Shown one piece after another: positions 15,815 to 24,742 of a stretch of DNA of 64,000 nt. The DNA lies in NCBI GenBank assembly GCA_964496205.1, contig CAZBXV010000003.1, positions 1 through 64,000 on the forward strand. Direction: 5' to 3'. The DNA is from CAYLHS01 sp964496205 (lineage in GTDB: Bacteria > Actinomycetota > Acidimicrobiia > Spongiisociales > UBA4744). The first letter of the stretch is position 1; every line of letters starts with the position of its first letter. The translations under genes were made by a program, and so were the position numbers. The notes under the pieces were generated by a model, which ran no database searches, was not told where the DNA came from, and saw only the letters and a list, made by a program, of their open reading frames with translations.

Positions 15815-18076
15815 TCACGGAGCCAGGAACTCGCTCTGCCATGCCGGCCGCAGCCGGGTTCCTCCGTCGGGCGCTGGAAGGACCATCGGCGTCAGACGAT
15901 CGGGAGCCTGCTGGTTGTCGAGCATCTCCCACCACTCCTCGTCGGTCAGACGACCGTCGGTGTCGTTCCGCCAGAACTCGTAGTACGAGTACACTCCGCC
16001 AACGGCGGCTTGGAACACGCCGTCGTCGTTGGGAACGAGGACGACGAGTGTGTTGATGGCCCCTGTTCCGATCTCGAGGTACTCGTGGGTGCTCCGTGCG
16101 ATATCGGCGATGAGCGCGTCGCTGGAGTCACCCGATGCCACCGCTCCCGTATCAGGATTGACGTCGGACGAGGCGTACCAGAGACCTTCGAGCACGCTTC
16201 CCACCTCCCCGAGCCACGTGTTGTCCTCTTCCGAGATCGTCCTGCCGGCGAGTTCGTCCCCGGCGAGCCTGCCGAGCCGGTCGGCGAACGCCCGGACATT
16301 GGACAGCAGCGCGCCATCGTCATCGTTCAGCAGGCCTCTGTCGTCCAATCCTCGCTGAAGGAGGCCCGCGACCTCTGAGACGCGCTCGAAGGCTGCAGGC
16401 TCCGGCTCGACCCAATGGCGTGGTTCGAGTTCGAGCCAGTCTCCCCCGCCCTCAGCTGCGAAGGCCTGCTTGGCATACAGGATGGTGTCGTGTTTCAGCT
16501 CGGCGTAGGAGCCGAGCCCTGTTGCCAGGGACTTCGCCGTCCATGCATCGGACTGCATGAACGGTGGATAGGCGGTTCCGTGGCTGCGCCACACCGGTTC
16601 CAGTGCCGCGAGCCATGCGTCGTACACGGTCGCAGCCCATTGGTCATCGGTACGGTCATCGACCATCGTGCGCATCGCGCCCATCTGCTCGTCGTAGTGC
16701 AGGTACTGGTCCTCGCCGGCGGCCAGCTGGACATCGAGAGCGAAGTCGGATCCCATGGCGGAGGCAACATCGAGCGGCGACACGTACACGCGCCGCTTCT
16801 CGGGGGGTTCCTGACCGACGTTCGGCCAGGCGAGTTGGTCGAGGATGTACGAATCGATGACGAACCGGGCTCCCATGATCCGAACGGATGCCGCTTCGGG
16901 GTTGATGCCGACCGATCGAGAGGTGAGCAGCGCATCGCCAACCTGCTGAAGGTAGGCGGGGTCGGTGAGATCACCGCCACTGTCCACGGCAGCTACTTCA
17001 TACGGTGTGTAGTCGTCGGCGAGTCCGACCATGAACGCCGTCGGCTCGTAGATGAGTTTCCAGTTGCGTTCGATCTCGGGAAGATCCATTGCCCTCGACA
17101 GGAGGAGTGCGAACTGCATCGAAGGGTCGTCGACAACAACTGTTCCATTCGTGTCGGACGCGACGAACGACGCTCCTTCCTGGCCGAGAATGGACATGGC
17201 CACGAAGTATTGCTCGAGGGCCTCACTTCTCGTGTAGTGGCCCCGGGGCTTGAAGAGGCTGTAGTCGACGCAGCCTCGCGGGGACACGCCAGGGTTGCAC
17301 TCCGTGAACCCGCTGATCGGGGATGTCACCAGCCGGACGGCCTCGTCGGCCAGATCGACCTCCGCTCTGGCAAGCTGGCCGACCTGCCCCACGTCCAGAT
17401 TCAGCTCGAGCCCGGCCGCCTCGAACAGCTGGGTCACCCGCGACGCCATGTCTGCGAGCGGGGTGCCCGCGTACGCATCCTCCTGTGCCCGTGCGTTCGC
17501 GAGTGACTCCATCACGAGGTCTTCCAGAACAGGGAGCAACATGTCTTCCTCCGTGTCCCGCAAGACCTTTGAGAATGCGAGATGCAGGTAGTGGTACGCG
17601 ACGTCGGCCGTGACGAACACCGCGTGGTTGTCGTATGGTGCCTGTGCGTACACGTCCTGGAACAGCCTGTAGTCGGTAGGAACGACGATGAACCCGTTCT
17701 CGATCAGCATCCTTGCGACCGTCTCGTCCTGGAGCGGCCAGGCGGCTTGAGGCGAGACCACGACCTCGTCGAGACTCGTGGGCCACGACGGCCCCGGGTA
17801 GGTTCCCGAGTCGGCAATCGGCGACAGCGTGAGGGAGGCGAACGCTTCGATCTCCCGCGGTTGCTGTGCCGCCGTCACCACGGGAAGGGTGGTCGTGGTG
17901 GTCGTCGGCTCGGTAGTTGTGGTCGAAGTCGTGACTGTGGTGCCGACCGCGGTTGTGGTGACGAGTGACGTCGTCGAAGACGTCTCGGTCGAGGTGGGTG
18001 CTGTGTCGTCGGAGGTTGTGCACCCAGCGGTGATCAACAGAGAGACGGCCAGTGTGAACAGCATGTGTCGTTTCAT
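15815..18076 (-). CDS. DUF3160 secreted lipoprotein
   Basis: A 753-residue lipoprotein. A signal peptide ends in LLITAGCTT. A Thr/Ser/Val-rich linker with runs such as TTTTEPTTTTTT follows, and then a large DUF3160 domain fills most of the chain. DUF3160 proteins are secreted, alpha-helical and of unknown function. Typical landmarks are NGFIVVPTDYRLFQDVY near the start and DGRLTDEEWWEMLDNQQ near the end. The ATG at 18076 overlaps the stop of the CapA-like gene (ATGA), so the two are co-translated. The Thr-rich linker is probably glycosylated and spans the cell wall (inference). Confidence 0.85.
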   Translation of the reverse strand: MKRHMLFTLAVSLLITAGCTTSDDTAPTSTETSSTTSLVTTTAVGTTVTTSTTTTEPTTTTTTLPVVTAAQQPREIEAFASLTLSPIADSGTYPGPSWPTSLDEVVVSPQAAWPLQDETVARMLIENGFIVVPTDYRLFQDVYAQAPYDNHAVFVTADVAYHYLHLAFSKVLRDTEEDMLLPVLEDLVMESLANARAQEDAYAGTPLADMASRVTQLFEAAGLELNLDVGQVGQLARAEVDLADEAVRLVTSPISGFTECNPGVSPRGCVDYSLFKPRGHYTRSEALEQYFVAMSILGQEGASFVASDTNGTVVVDDPSMQFALLLSRAMDLPEIERNWKLIYEPTAFMVGLADDYTPYEVAAVDSGGDLTDPAYLQQVGDALLTSRSVGINPEAASVRIMGARFVIDSYILDQLAWPNVGQEPPEKRRVYVSPLDVASAMGSDFALDVQLAAGEDQYLHYDEQMGAMRTMVDDRTDDQWAATVYDAWLAALEPVWRSHGTAYPPFMQSDAWTAKSLATGLGSYAELKHDTILYAKQAFAAEGGGDWLELEPRHWVEPEPAAFERVSEVAGLLQRGLDDRGLLNDDDGALLSNVRAFADRLGRLAGDELAGRTISEEDNTWLGEVGSVLEGLWYASSDVNPDTGAVASGDSSDALIADIARSTHEYLEIGTGAINTLVVLVPNDDGVFQAAVGGVYSYYEFWRNDTDGRLTDEEWWEMLDNQQAPDRLTPMVLPAPDGGTRLRPAWQSEFLAP

Positions 18077-19629
18077 GATTGCTCCACAATCGGGTCGGTC
18101 ATTCCATCGCCGTCTACGTCTGCACACCCGACGACGGCGTTCCACGTCAATGTCGGCGCAACGATGAACCCGAATCCTTGCCATCGCCACCCGCCAAACG
18201 CAGGCGTGCCATCGTCGGAGACATAGCCGACAGCCAAGCTCCCATCACACGCGACGACTCGGTCGACAGGTTCGAACAGCGTTCCCGCAATCCACTCGGG
18301 TCTGAGTCCCGGGGTCGAGAAGACGCCGACGTGGGCACTTCTGCCCATGGCATCCTTCCAAGGCTTCTCGGGGAAGAGCGCATTGACCGGGTTGTCTTCG
18401 AACGGACGTCTGAAGGCCGCCACAACCTCATCCCGCCCATCCAGATCGATGTCGCCGATCGACGCGTCGATGAGGTCGCCCCACTTGAAATCCGTGGCGT
18501 GGAAGTCGTCACGAGCTTCGAGAGCAACCGGCCTGGCCAGGGTCCACCACTCGCCGCCCACCATTGCAGCGGTGCTGACCGGCAGCTGCCACTGATCGAA
18601 ATGAACTCGGCGATCGAGGTGGTCGACATCGGCGAGACGATACGCGACCACCCCCTCGGCATCACCGAGCACTTCGAGGATCGCCCCGCGTTTGGTGTTC
18701 ACGGGGCCCTGATCGAACACGAGGTTGCCGAGGCTCGTCGCGACGACGGTGGGACGGTCACCCGAAATGACATAGACGGGCTGGACGACATGGGGCCCGC
18801 TCCCCCACATGACGTCGACCCCCCACGCGTGGAGTCTTTCGGCGATGGTCGCCAGGTAAGGGTCGGTTCCCTCCCGGTACTCGACACCGCCGTGGATCGC
18901 CACAACGAGCAGGTCGACTGCAGGTCGCAACGCTTCGACCGCCGCTCTGGCGGCCTCCTCGTCCCATCTGGTGATACCGGGCCGGTCGATGGTGGCGACG
19001 GTGCCGGCAGCGGTGGCATCGTATGCGAGGAACCCCACTCGTAGACCGTTGACTTCGACCATCGCAGGGTGTCCTGCCTCGGTGGCGTTTGCGCCCCCAC
19101 CTACCGCCTCCATTCCGGCCTCGGAGATCGCTTCGACGCTGTCGGTCACCGACGCACGGCCGGCGTCCCCAGCGTGGTTGTTGGCAATGGACAGCACATC
19201 GAATCCTGCTGTGGCGAGCAGCTCGGCTGTTTCGGGAGGCGTTTCGAGTGCGTACGGATTCGTCGCGATGTGAGGACGGTTCGTGAAGGGAGACTCCATG
19301 TTGGCGCCGGCGATATCAACGCTCGACAGGAGAAAGCGGACATCCTCGAAGACCCCGTCAGGATCGCTCTGGACGATACGACTCAACCCCCTGCCCAGCA
19401 TCACGTCACCTCCGAGAGCGAGCGTCACGGTGGCGTGTGGTGCCGAGTCGGCAACGGGAATCGTCGTGGTGGCCGCTCCAGTGGTCGTGGTGGCGGCAGG
19501 AGTGGCCAGGGAGAGAACCGTCGGTGGGACCGTGGCGGTTGCACCCGCGTGCACGCTCGAAACGTCGGTCGCGCAACCCGATACGAACAAGACACCGGCA
19601 ATCAGCAGAACCAGACGGCGCGTATTCAA
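18073..19629 (-). CDS. CapA-like metallophosphatase lipoprotein with FG-GAP-type tail
   Basis: A 518-residue secreted lipoprotein (lipobox LFVSGCATD). After a Thr-rich linker it has a CapA/PGA_cap metallophosphoesterase-like domain, with LALGGDVMLGRG at the start, NMESPFT, a NNHAGDAG metal-ligand loop and AIHGGVEY and GSGPHVV further on. This domain is used for poly-gamma-glutamate capsule and related enzymes. The C-terminal third adds Asp-rich FG-GAP/EF-hand-like loops (GDIDLDGRDEVVAAF and CADVDGDGMTDPI), which probably bind calcium. The only start without losing the signal peptide is TTG 19629, with GAGGGGAG directly before it, so the true start is uncertain. It is coupled to DUF3160. Confidence 0.82.
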   Translation of the reverse strand: MNTRRLVLLIAGVLFVSGCATDVSSVHAGATATVPPTVLSLATPAATTTTGAATTTIPVADSAPHATVTLALGGDVMLGRGLSRIVQSDPDGVFEDVRFLLSSVDIAGANMESPFTNRPHIATNPYALETPPETAELLATAGFDVLSIANNHAGDAGRASVTDSVEAISEAGMEAVGGGANATEAGHPAMVEVNGLRVGFLAYDATAAGTVATIDRPGITRWDEEAARAAVEALRPAVDLLVVAIHGGVEYREGTDPYLATIAERLHAWGVDVMWGSGPHVVQPVYVISGDRPTVVATSLGNLVFDQGPVNTKRGAILEVLGDAEGVVAYRLADVDHLDRRVHFDQWQLPVSTAAMVGGEWWTLARPVALEARDDFHATDFKWGDLIDASIGDIDLDGRDEVVAAFRRPFEDNPVNALFPEKPWKDAMGRSAHVGVFSTPGLRPEWIAGTLFEPVDRVVACDGSLAVGYVSDDGTPAFGGWRWQGFGFIVAPTLTWNAVVGCADVDGDGMTDPIVEQS

Positions 19630-19635
19630 CTCCCC

Positions 19636-20523
19636 TCAGCGGTCGATTCTACCTGGGAGAAGGAAGGGGTAGGGACGTCTTCGCACCCTCAGATGCCACC
19701 ATCGATCGACCCGGCGGAGGCGCTGAAGGAACTCCCAGAGGCGCGCATCTTTCGCGTAGTAGCGGTCCACCTCGTCGATGGTGAGTGGCTCATCAAGCCG
19801 GCAGTTGGCCGCTTCGACACCTGCCGGGAGCAGGTGTATCAGTCGTTCTTTGTGGAACTGGGCGAGCAGATTCAGGATTGTCGTCCGAACATCGAAGTAC
19901 TCGTCAATGATCCCGCGGACCATGAACCGTCTCACGAATCCGCGCAACAGCCAGGGAAGGGAAGCAAGGAAGATGCCGGTGTCGAGCCGGTCCTGCCCCT
20001 GATGATCTCTGAGAAGTGGCGTGGTCACATCGAAGTAGACGATGGACCCGTCGAGAAGTGCCCAATTCGAGATCTGTGCGTCGAAACCAATGCCCGATCC
20101 TATGACGGATTCGATCAGATCGAACACCCGATCGAACAGGTCGATTGCATCATCCACTGACGCGTTCTGAAGATAGCTGTGGCCAAGGAAGCTGTGATCG
20201 ATCCGGGGTTGAACCAGATACAACGCGACGTCCCCGTCGCCCAGGGCAATGCGTTCTGGTGTCGTGGGAACGACGTCGACGCCGGACCCGCGGAGAGCAT
20301 CCAGGTAGTCGTTCAAGACTGCCACGTAGTCGTCGACACCGAGGCCGCCGCGGAATGTCGGAAGACGCTTCGCAGCAACGGGCCCATCGGGCCCGTGCCA
20401 GGCGACCACGCTCGTGATCTCTCCGTAGCCGACAACCTCGAGATCCGTGTCAACGCCGGTTCGAAACGCCCTTTCGAATCGGGCTTCGAGTTCGCCCAAA
20501 TCAGCGACACGAGCGGGATTCAC
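19636..20523 (-). CDS. Kinase-like (aminoglycoside-phosphotransferase-type) protein
   Basis: A 295-residue soluble protein. The N-terminal lobe contains PVAAKRLP, where Lys could be the ATP-contacting lysine. The second lobe has GIGFDAQISNWALLDGSIVYFDVTTPLL, which matches the Asp...Asn...Asp layout of the catalytic and metal loop in APH/choline-kinase folds. It is an uncharacterised actinobacterial group, so the phosphoacceptor is unknown. It begins with GTG overlapping the aminotransferase stop (GTGA) and so is co-translated with it. This pairing suggests the kinase acts on an amino-compound that the aminotransferase makes or uses (inference). Confidence 0.65.
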   Translation of the reverse strand: MNPARVADLGELEARFERAFRTGVDTDLEVVGYGEITSVVAWHGPDGPVAAKRLPTFRGGLGVDDYVAVLNDYLDALRGSGVDVVPTTPERIALGDGDVALYLVQPRIDHSFLGHSYLQNASVDDAIDLFDRVFDLIESVIGSGIGFDAQISNWALLDGSIVYFDVTTPLLRDHQGQDRLDTGIFLASLPWLLRGFVRRFMVRGIIDEYFDVRTTILNLLAQFHKERLIHLLPAGVEAANCRLDEPLTIDEVDRYYAKDARLWEFLQRLRRVDRWWHLRVRRRPYPFLLPGRIDR

Positions 20524-21731
20524 GCAAACGTCCTGCGAACCCGCTCGATGATGTCGTCGGCTTCCTCGTCTGTGAGGATGAGCGGCGGCAGGAACTGCAG
20601 TGCGGACCGGTCGTTCTCGGCCCAGATGGCAAACACGCCCTCGTCGAAAAGCAGCTTGGTGGCCAGGACTCCAGCCTCGGGAGCTCCGAATGCGAACCCC
20701 ATCATCATGCCACGGCGGCGGAGCGTGAACGGCAGACCATCGAGACCCTCCTCGAATCGCTCACCCAGGAAGCGGACACGTTCGAGGAAGTCGGGCTGTT
20801 CGATCGTGTCGAGGACTGCCAAACCTGCCGCGCACCCGGGCTCCGCTCCCCCGAAGGTCGACAGATGCACGAACGGCAGCGGTTCGAAAAAGGCGAGGAT
20901 CTCCTCGGTCATCATCGTGGCGCTGATCGGATAGATGCCTCCGCTCAACCCCTTTCCCGTGACGAGAATGTCGGGCTCCACTCCGAGCTGCTGGTAGCAC
21001 CACACGGTGCCCGTCCGGCCCAGACCCGTTTGAACCTCGTCGAGGATCAGCAGTGCGCCGCGACGATGGGCGATCTCGGCCGCAGCCTCGAAGTAGTCAT
21101 CGGATGCGATCGGCATTCCGAGTGTCGCCGGCACGGGTTCGAGGAGCACGGCCGCCGTGTCGACTCCAACGGCCTCTTCGAGCGCTGCCACGTCGTCGAA
21201 GGAAACCTGAACGAAGCCGGGGAGGTTCGGACCGAAGGGATCTCGGTACTCGGCATCGCCTGTCGCGAGCGCAAGACCCGTGTGGCCGTGATAGCCACCT
21301 TTGGCCGACACGATTCCCTGTCGTCCTGTGAATCCCCGTGCGGTCTTGAGAGCCAGGTCCATCGCTTCGCCACCACCAACCCCGAAGATCACACCGGGCA
21401 GGTGCCCGCCAGTCGTCGCTGCGAGTCGTTCGGACAGCTTTGCCCGCATGCCCGACACGAGATGGTGGTTGCCGATGTCGAACGTCTCGAGTGCCGCTCG
21501 AACGGCTTCGAGAACCGGTTGGCTACGGTGGCCGAGATTGTAGAGACCTCCGTTGCAGTGGCAGTTGTAGAACGCATCGCCCGTGTAGGCGTCATAGAAC
21601 CTCGACCCGGCTCTGGTCCCCATGACCAGATCGAGGCCCAGCTCCCGGTAGACGGCCACTTTTCCTGGGGCAACGTGCTCACCGTACGCGTCGTAGGTGG
21701 CATCGCTAGTGGGGTACTGCCTGGCGTCCAT
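20520..21731 (-). CDS. Class III aminotransferase (PLP)
   Basis: A 403-residue fold-type I, class III PLP enzyme, the group of acetylornithine, 4-aminobutyrate and beta-alanine aminotransferases. It has LILDEVQTGLGRTG (PLP-binding Asp), the Schiff-base lysine in VTGKGLSGG and a STFGGAEPGCAAGLA region near the C-terminal domain. The substrate cannot be fixed from sequence. The ATG at 21731 has GGAGGAAG upstream, with TATGCT about 25 bases before the start as a normal leadered promoter. The stop overlaps the kinase-like gene start. This is the first gene of the pair. Confidence 0.87.
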   Translation of the reverse strand: MDARQYPTSDATYDAYGEHVAPGKVAVYRELGLDLVMGTRAGSRFYDAYTGDAFYNCHCNGGLYNLGHRSQPVLEAVRAALETFDIGNHHLVSGMRAKLSERLAATTGGHLPGVIFGVGGGEAMDLALKTARGFTGRQGIVSAKGGYHGHTGLALATGDAEYRDPFGPNLPGFVQVSFDDVAALEEAVGVDTAAVLLEPVPATLGMPIASDDYFEAAAEIAHRRGALLILDEVQTGLGRTGTVWCYQQLGVEPDILVTGKGLSGGIYPISATMMTEEILAFFEPLPFVHLSTFGGAEPGCAAGLAVLDTIEQPDFLERVRFLGERFEEGLDGLPFTLRRRGMMMGFAFGAPEAGVLATKLLFDEGVFAIWAENDRSALQFLPPLILTDEEADDIIERVRRTFA

Positions 21732-21796
21732 CGAACTTCCTCCTGCGACAGCATAGGAGTCAACGGCGGGGAGCTGCAGGCTTCTAGACTCGCCCG

Positions 21797-22552
21797 ATGG
21801 ACCGTGTCGCCATTGTCACAGGCGCGTCGTCGGGCATCGGGCGGGCGATCGCGCACGCGTTGGGTGCCGAAGCCATCAGTGTCGTCCTCGCCGCTCGTAG
21901 GGAACACCTTCTTCGCGAGCTGGCCTCGGAGCTGGACAGCCAGACGCTCGTCGTCCCGACCGACATGGCCGACCAGTTGCAGGTTCGGCGCCTGGTCGAT
22001 GCAACGGTTGAACGGTGGGGACGGATCGATCTCGTGATTGGCAACGCGGGTATCTGGCACCACGCGTCCATCGAAGCCACCGAGCCTTCCCTCTGGGAAG
22101 AGATGATCCGTGTCGACTACCTCGCAAACGTCTGGCTCACGCTCGCAGCGCTCCCCCACATGGGATCGGGTTCCCACATCATCTTCATCAACTCCCTCGC
22201 CGGTTTCAGAGGTGTTCCGTCAGAAGCTCCATACGCGGCAGCGAAACACGCCCTTGCAGGCTTCTCGAGTGTCGCTCGGCAGGAACTGAGGTCTCGGGGC
22301 ATCTCCGTAACCTCCGTGCACCCTGGCCGCGTCGACACGGCTCCTTTCGAGTCGCTCCGCGTTCCTATGGTGCAGCAGAAGCAACCACCCGAGGTGGTCG
22401 CAAAAGCGGTGCTGTCCGCGATCCACAGGCCCCGTCCCCACATCTACGTTCCAGCGGTTCGCGGCCGCCTCTATGCGTGGTTCGGTCTGCTCGCGCCCAG
22501 AGTGTTCGACGCCCTTGCGCGCCCGTTCAAGCTGGAAGGGGAACTCGACTGA
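21797..22552 (+). CDS. Short-chain dehydrogenase/reductase
   Basis: A 251-residue SDR. It has the TGASSGIGRA cofactor motif (residues 8-17), NAG at about 83-85, the catalytic Ser in FINSLAGFRG, and YAAAK for Tyr-x-x-x-Lys. The substrate is unknown. The ATG at 21797 follows TAGACT (21785-21790) by 6 bases, a leaderless start. The C-terminal RLYAWFGLLAPRVFDALARPF segment is hydrophobic, perhaps a membrane-associated helix. It is convergent with the lipase gene downstream. Confidence 0.88.
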   Translation: MDRVAIVTGASSGIGRAIAHALGAEAISVVLAARREHLLRELASELDSQTLVVPTDMADQLQVRRLVDATVERWGRIDLVIGNAGIWHHASIEATEPSLWEEMIRVDYLANVWLTLAALPHMGSGSHIIFINSLAGFRGVPSEAPYAAAKHALAGFSSVARQELRSRGISVTSVHPGRVDTAPFESLRVPMVQQKQPPEVVAKAVLSAIHRPRPHIYVPAVRGRLYAWFGLLAPRVFDALARPFKLEGELD

Positions 22553-22567
22553 GGGTCGTGCCGGTGG

Positions 22568-23365
22568 TCAAGCGACCCGATCGACGAACCTGGCAAGCTC
22601 CGCGATCACACGATCGCTTTCTCGATCGTTGACCAGTTCGTGCCGGCTCCCTTTGAAGAGCCGGATCGTCACGTCGGCCGACGGCATCCGCAGTACCGCG
22701 TTCATCGATGTCAGATACGGCACGAACGGGTCGTCGATGCCGTGCATGAACAGCACCGGCATCGTGAGGCCGGACAACTCCGCGTTGAACGCATCGAGCG
22801 CAGCAACTTCCGCCACCAGCAGCGGCCGCTTGTAGAGACCGTGATAGATGAGCGGATCGTTGGCGTACGATTCCGCCTCGACGGCGACGCTGGACATGCC
22901 CGCAACATCAGACGTGGTCGACATGAGCGATGGATCATCAAGGGCCCTACGGGCCCAGTCCCAGTCCCCGATCACCGCACCCATGAAGACGACGCCGGCA
23001 ACACTGGAGGGCGAACGTTCGGCGAAACGGGCACTCAACAGCCCACCCATCGAATGGCCGGCAATGACGAGCGGCAGATCCCCGTGGTCGTTGCGTGCGA
23101 TTCCCGCCAGCGCCTCGAGGTCATCGACGACGTGAGCGAAGTCGGTGATGAGCGCACGTTCGCCGGTCGAGTGGCCATGCCCGATGTGATCGGGTGCGTA
23201 GACCGCTGCCCCATGCTTGATCAACTCGTCGGCCACGTGCGCGTAGCGAGCCCCGTACTCCGCATACCCGTGAACGATCAGGACGATCCTTCGAATGTCA
23301 CCAGACGGTTCCCACACGGTGTAGTGGATCGGGCCCTCACTGCCTTCGAACGTTGCTTCTCGCAT
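22568..23365 (-). CDS. Alpha/beta hydrolase, monoacylglycerol-lipase-like
   Basis: A 265-residue serine hydrolase of the lysophospholipase/MGL type. The catalytic Ser105 lies in GHSMGG, Asp in HGIDDPFVP (about 212) and His in GSRHELVND (about 241). HGYAEYGARYAHVADEL and DHIGHGHSTGER are diagnostic for this subfamily, with the oxyanion HG. It should hydrolyse a monoglyceride or lysolipid. The ATG at 23365 is preceded by GGAGGCGTG. Longer in-frame starts run into a structured intergenic region and are unlikely. It is divergent from the 23.6 kb gene across that region. Confidence 0.87.
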   Translation of the reverse strand: MREATFEGSEGPIHYTVWEPSGDIRRIVLIVHGYAEYGARYAHVADELIKHGAAVYAPDHIGHGHSTGERALITDFAHVVDDLEALAGIARNDHGDLPLVIAGHSMGGLLSARFAERSPSSVAGVVFMGAVIGDWDWARRALDDPSLMSTTSDVAGMSSVAVEAESYANDPLIYHGLYKRPLLVAEVAALDAFNAELSGLTMPVLFMHGIDDPFVPYLTSMNAVLRMPSADVTIRLFKGSRHELVNDRESDRVIAELARFVDRVA

Positions 23366-23387
23366 CACGCCTCCGTCTCGGTGGTCG

Positions 23388-23398
23388 AACCTTACCGT
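23388..23398. promoter_or_regulatory. Overlapping divergent -10-like boxes
   Basis: TAAGGT on the minus strand (for the lipase) and TACCGT on the plus strand (23393-23398) overlap here. The plus-strand box could drive the structured RNA at 23443-23557. Confidence 0.3.
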
Positions 23399-23442
23399 GA
23401 CCAAATGCCGCGAAAAGGGCCATTCGCCCCTGGACGTGCGGC

Positions 23443-23557
23443 GCACCACGACCCAACATGTACGTGGTGCGGTCGGTGGGCGCCACCAACCTGCCGACCT
23501 GTAAGAGAGCCGGGAGTGAACCGACCCCAATCGATCCCACACCCCTCCCGGCTCTCT
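23443..23557 (+). ncRNA. Candidate structured RNA with C-rich loops (6C-RNA-like)
   Basis: Three successive hairpins lie in the 251-base divergent gap. First, GCACCACG (23443-23450) pairs with CGTGGTGC (23463-23470). Second, GGTCGG (23471-23476) pairs with CCGACC (23494-23499), with an inner GGTGG/CCACC. Third, a perfect 13-base stem AGAGAGCCGGGAG (23504-23516) pairs with CTCCCGGCTCTCT (23545-23557) around a 28-base C-rich loop. The strand is chosen because C-rich loops are on plus. The layout resembles the actinobacterial 6C RNA class from memory; this has not been checked against the Rfam 6C model (RF01066), which would be decisive. Confidence 0.5.
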
Positions 23558-23616
23558 CTTCGCGTTGTGACGTTCGGCCCTGGCGGTACCCCAGGATGGT
23601 ATGGCATCCTCGCCGT

Positions 23617-24066
23617 GTGTTCGTGACCTACATGTCTCAGGTACAGGTACCGTTCGAAGTCGCCGTCCAGCGGCTCGAACCGGTGCTCACCGACCTGGGT
23701 GGTTGGGCCCACGAGGCCTACCGATCAGGGGAGCTCCTGAGAGCGAAGGTGGGCCCTGGCAGAACCGTACCGATGCTCGCAAAGACGGTGTTGATGGAGA
23801 TCGGACAGACTGAACGCCACCTGGACACGTTCGCGGTGCCGATCGCCTGGAGGGCGTCGGGGGCAGCCATGCTGTTCCCGGAGATGACCGCCGAACTCCG
23901 TCTGGTGCGCGCTACAGAGAACATCACGCAGATTCGGCTTGCCGGCTCTTACTCGGTGCCGTTCGGCTCGCTGGGTCAGATGTTCGATGACGCAATCCTG
24001 CACAAGGTCGCCGAGAGCACGGTGGAGAACTTCGTGACGCGGGTAGCGGACGCGCTCAGGAAGTAG
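23617..24066 (+). CDS. SRPBCC/START-like domain protein, unknown function
   Basis: About 149 residues of alpha/beta protein. The segments VQVPFEVAVQRLEPVL, ELLRAKVGPG and a long C-terminal helix (DDAILHKVAESTVENFVTRVADALRK) suggest a helix-grip (SRPBCC-like) fold; this is a shape-based guess. The start is uncertain: GTG 23617, GTG 23623 and ATG 23632 are all in frame, and none has a clear Shine-Dalgarno site. Upstream in-frame codons run through the structured RNA region and look non-coding. It is convergent with the Nfu gene, 17 bases away. Confidence 0.6.
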   Translation: MFVTYMSQVQVPFEVAVQRLEPVLTDLGGWAHEAYRSGELLRAKVGPGRTVPMLAKTVLMEIGQTERHLDTFAVPIAWRASGAAMLFPEMTAELRLVRATENITQIRLAGSYSVPFGSLGQMFDDAILHKVAESTVENFVTRVADALRK

Positions 24067-24083
24067 TCACTCGTAGTACGTCA

Positions 24084-24683
24084 CTAGTGGTAGTAGGGAT
24101 TGGTGCCGGCGAGATGGTCGGTCACGTCCCTGATCTCGCCGACCTCCGGAACAGCCTGTCTCAGGATCCGCTCGATTCCCTGCCTGAGCGTCACTGCCGC
24201 CAAACCGCACCCCTGGCACCCTCCTAGGAGCTGGAGGTTGATGTCGTTCCCATCGACACCCACAAGTCTCGCCGCCCCTCCATGGGAAGCGATCGCAGGA
24301 TTCACCTGCTGATCGATGACCGTCGCGACTCGTTCCGCCAGCGTGCCCTCGAGCGTTCCAAAGGTCCCATCGCCAAACGTGGGGATCTCGGGTCGATTCG
24401 GATTGTCCATGGCCAAGCCGCCCGCGCGAATGTCGAGAGTTGCGCCAGTGAGGAGATCGACGTCCTGATCATCCACGGCGACCGTCAGATCCCCGTGTCT
24501 CTCGATCCGGCACGTTCCTGCCACATGTGTGATCGGAACGAAGCTGAGCGCATAGGAAAAGTCGGCTCCTGTGACTCCACTGATCTCTACGAGAAGGGCA
24601 ACCTCGTCGTTGGATTCTTCCTGGTCTCGAATCTCGATGATCTTCGTGAGGGCCGGTTCGGTGATCGTCAGTGTGTTGTGCAT
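24084..24683 (-). CDS. Fe-S biogenesis protein, NfuA-like (degenerate A-type + NifU C-terminal domain)
   Basis: A 199-residue Fe-S scaffold or carrier. Residues 1-95 resemble an A-type domain but lack the usual CGC cysteines (only AGTCRIE), as in E. coli NfuA. The NifU C-terminal domain follows and contains the cluster-binding GGCQGCG CxxC in a GCGLAAVTLRQGIERIL context. It should receive and hand on a 4Fe-4S cluster. The ATG at 24683 is the natural start; TAGGCT lies 10 bases upstream, with a very short leader. No isc/suf genes are adjacent. Confidence 0.85.
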   Translation of the reverse strand: MHNTLTITEPALTKIIEIRDQEESNDEVALLVEISGVTGADFSYALSFVPITHVAGTCRIERHGDLTVAVDDQDVDLLTGATLDIRAGGLAMDNPNRPEIPTFGDGTFGTLEGTLAERVATVIDQQVNPAIASHGGAARLVGVDGNDINLQLLGGCQGCGLAAVTLRQGIERILRQAVPEVGEIRDVTDHLAGTNPYYH

Positions 24684-24742
24684 CTCGGCGAGCAGCCTAC
24701 CCCCGGTGACGAGCAACGCTTCCTGGCGCGCAATAATGGCGC

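Noticed and set aside
17880..18010. GGTCGTGGTGGTC-type tandem repeats, considered as CRISPR or satellite
   Set aside because: They encode a Thr-rich linker of the DUF3160 lipoprotein; no spacers and irregular period.
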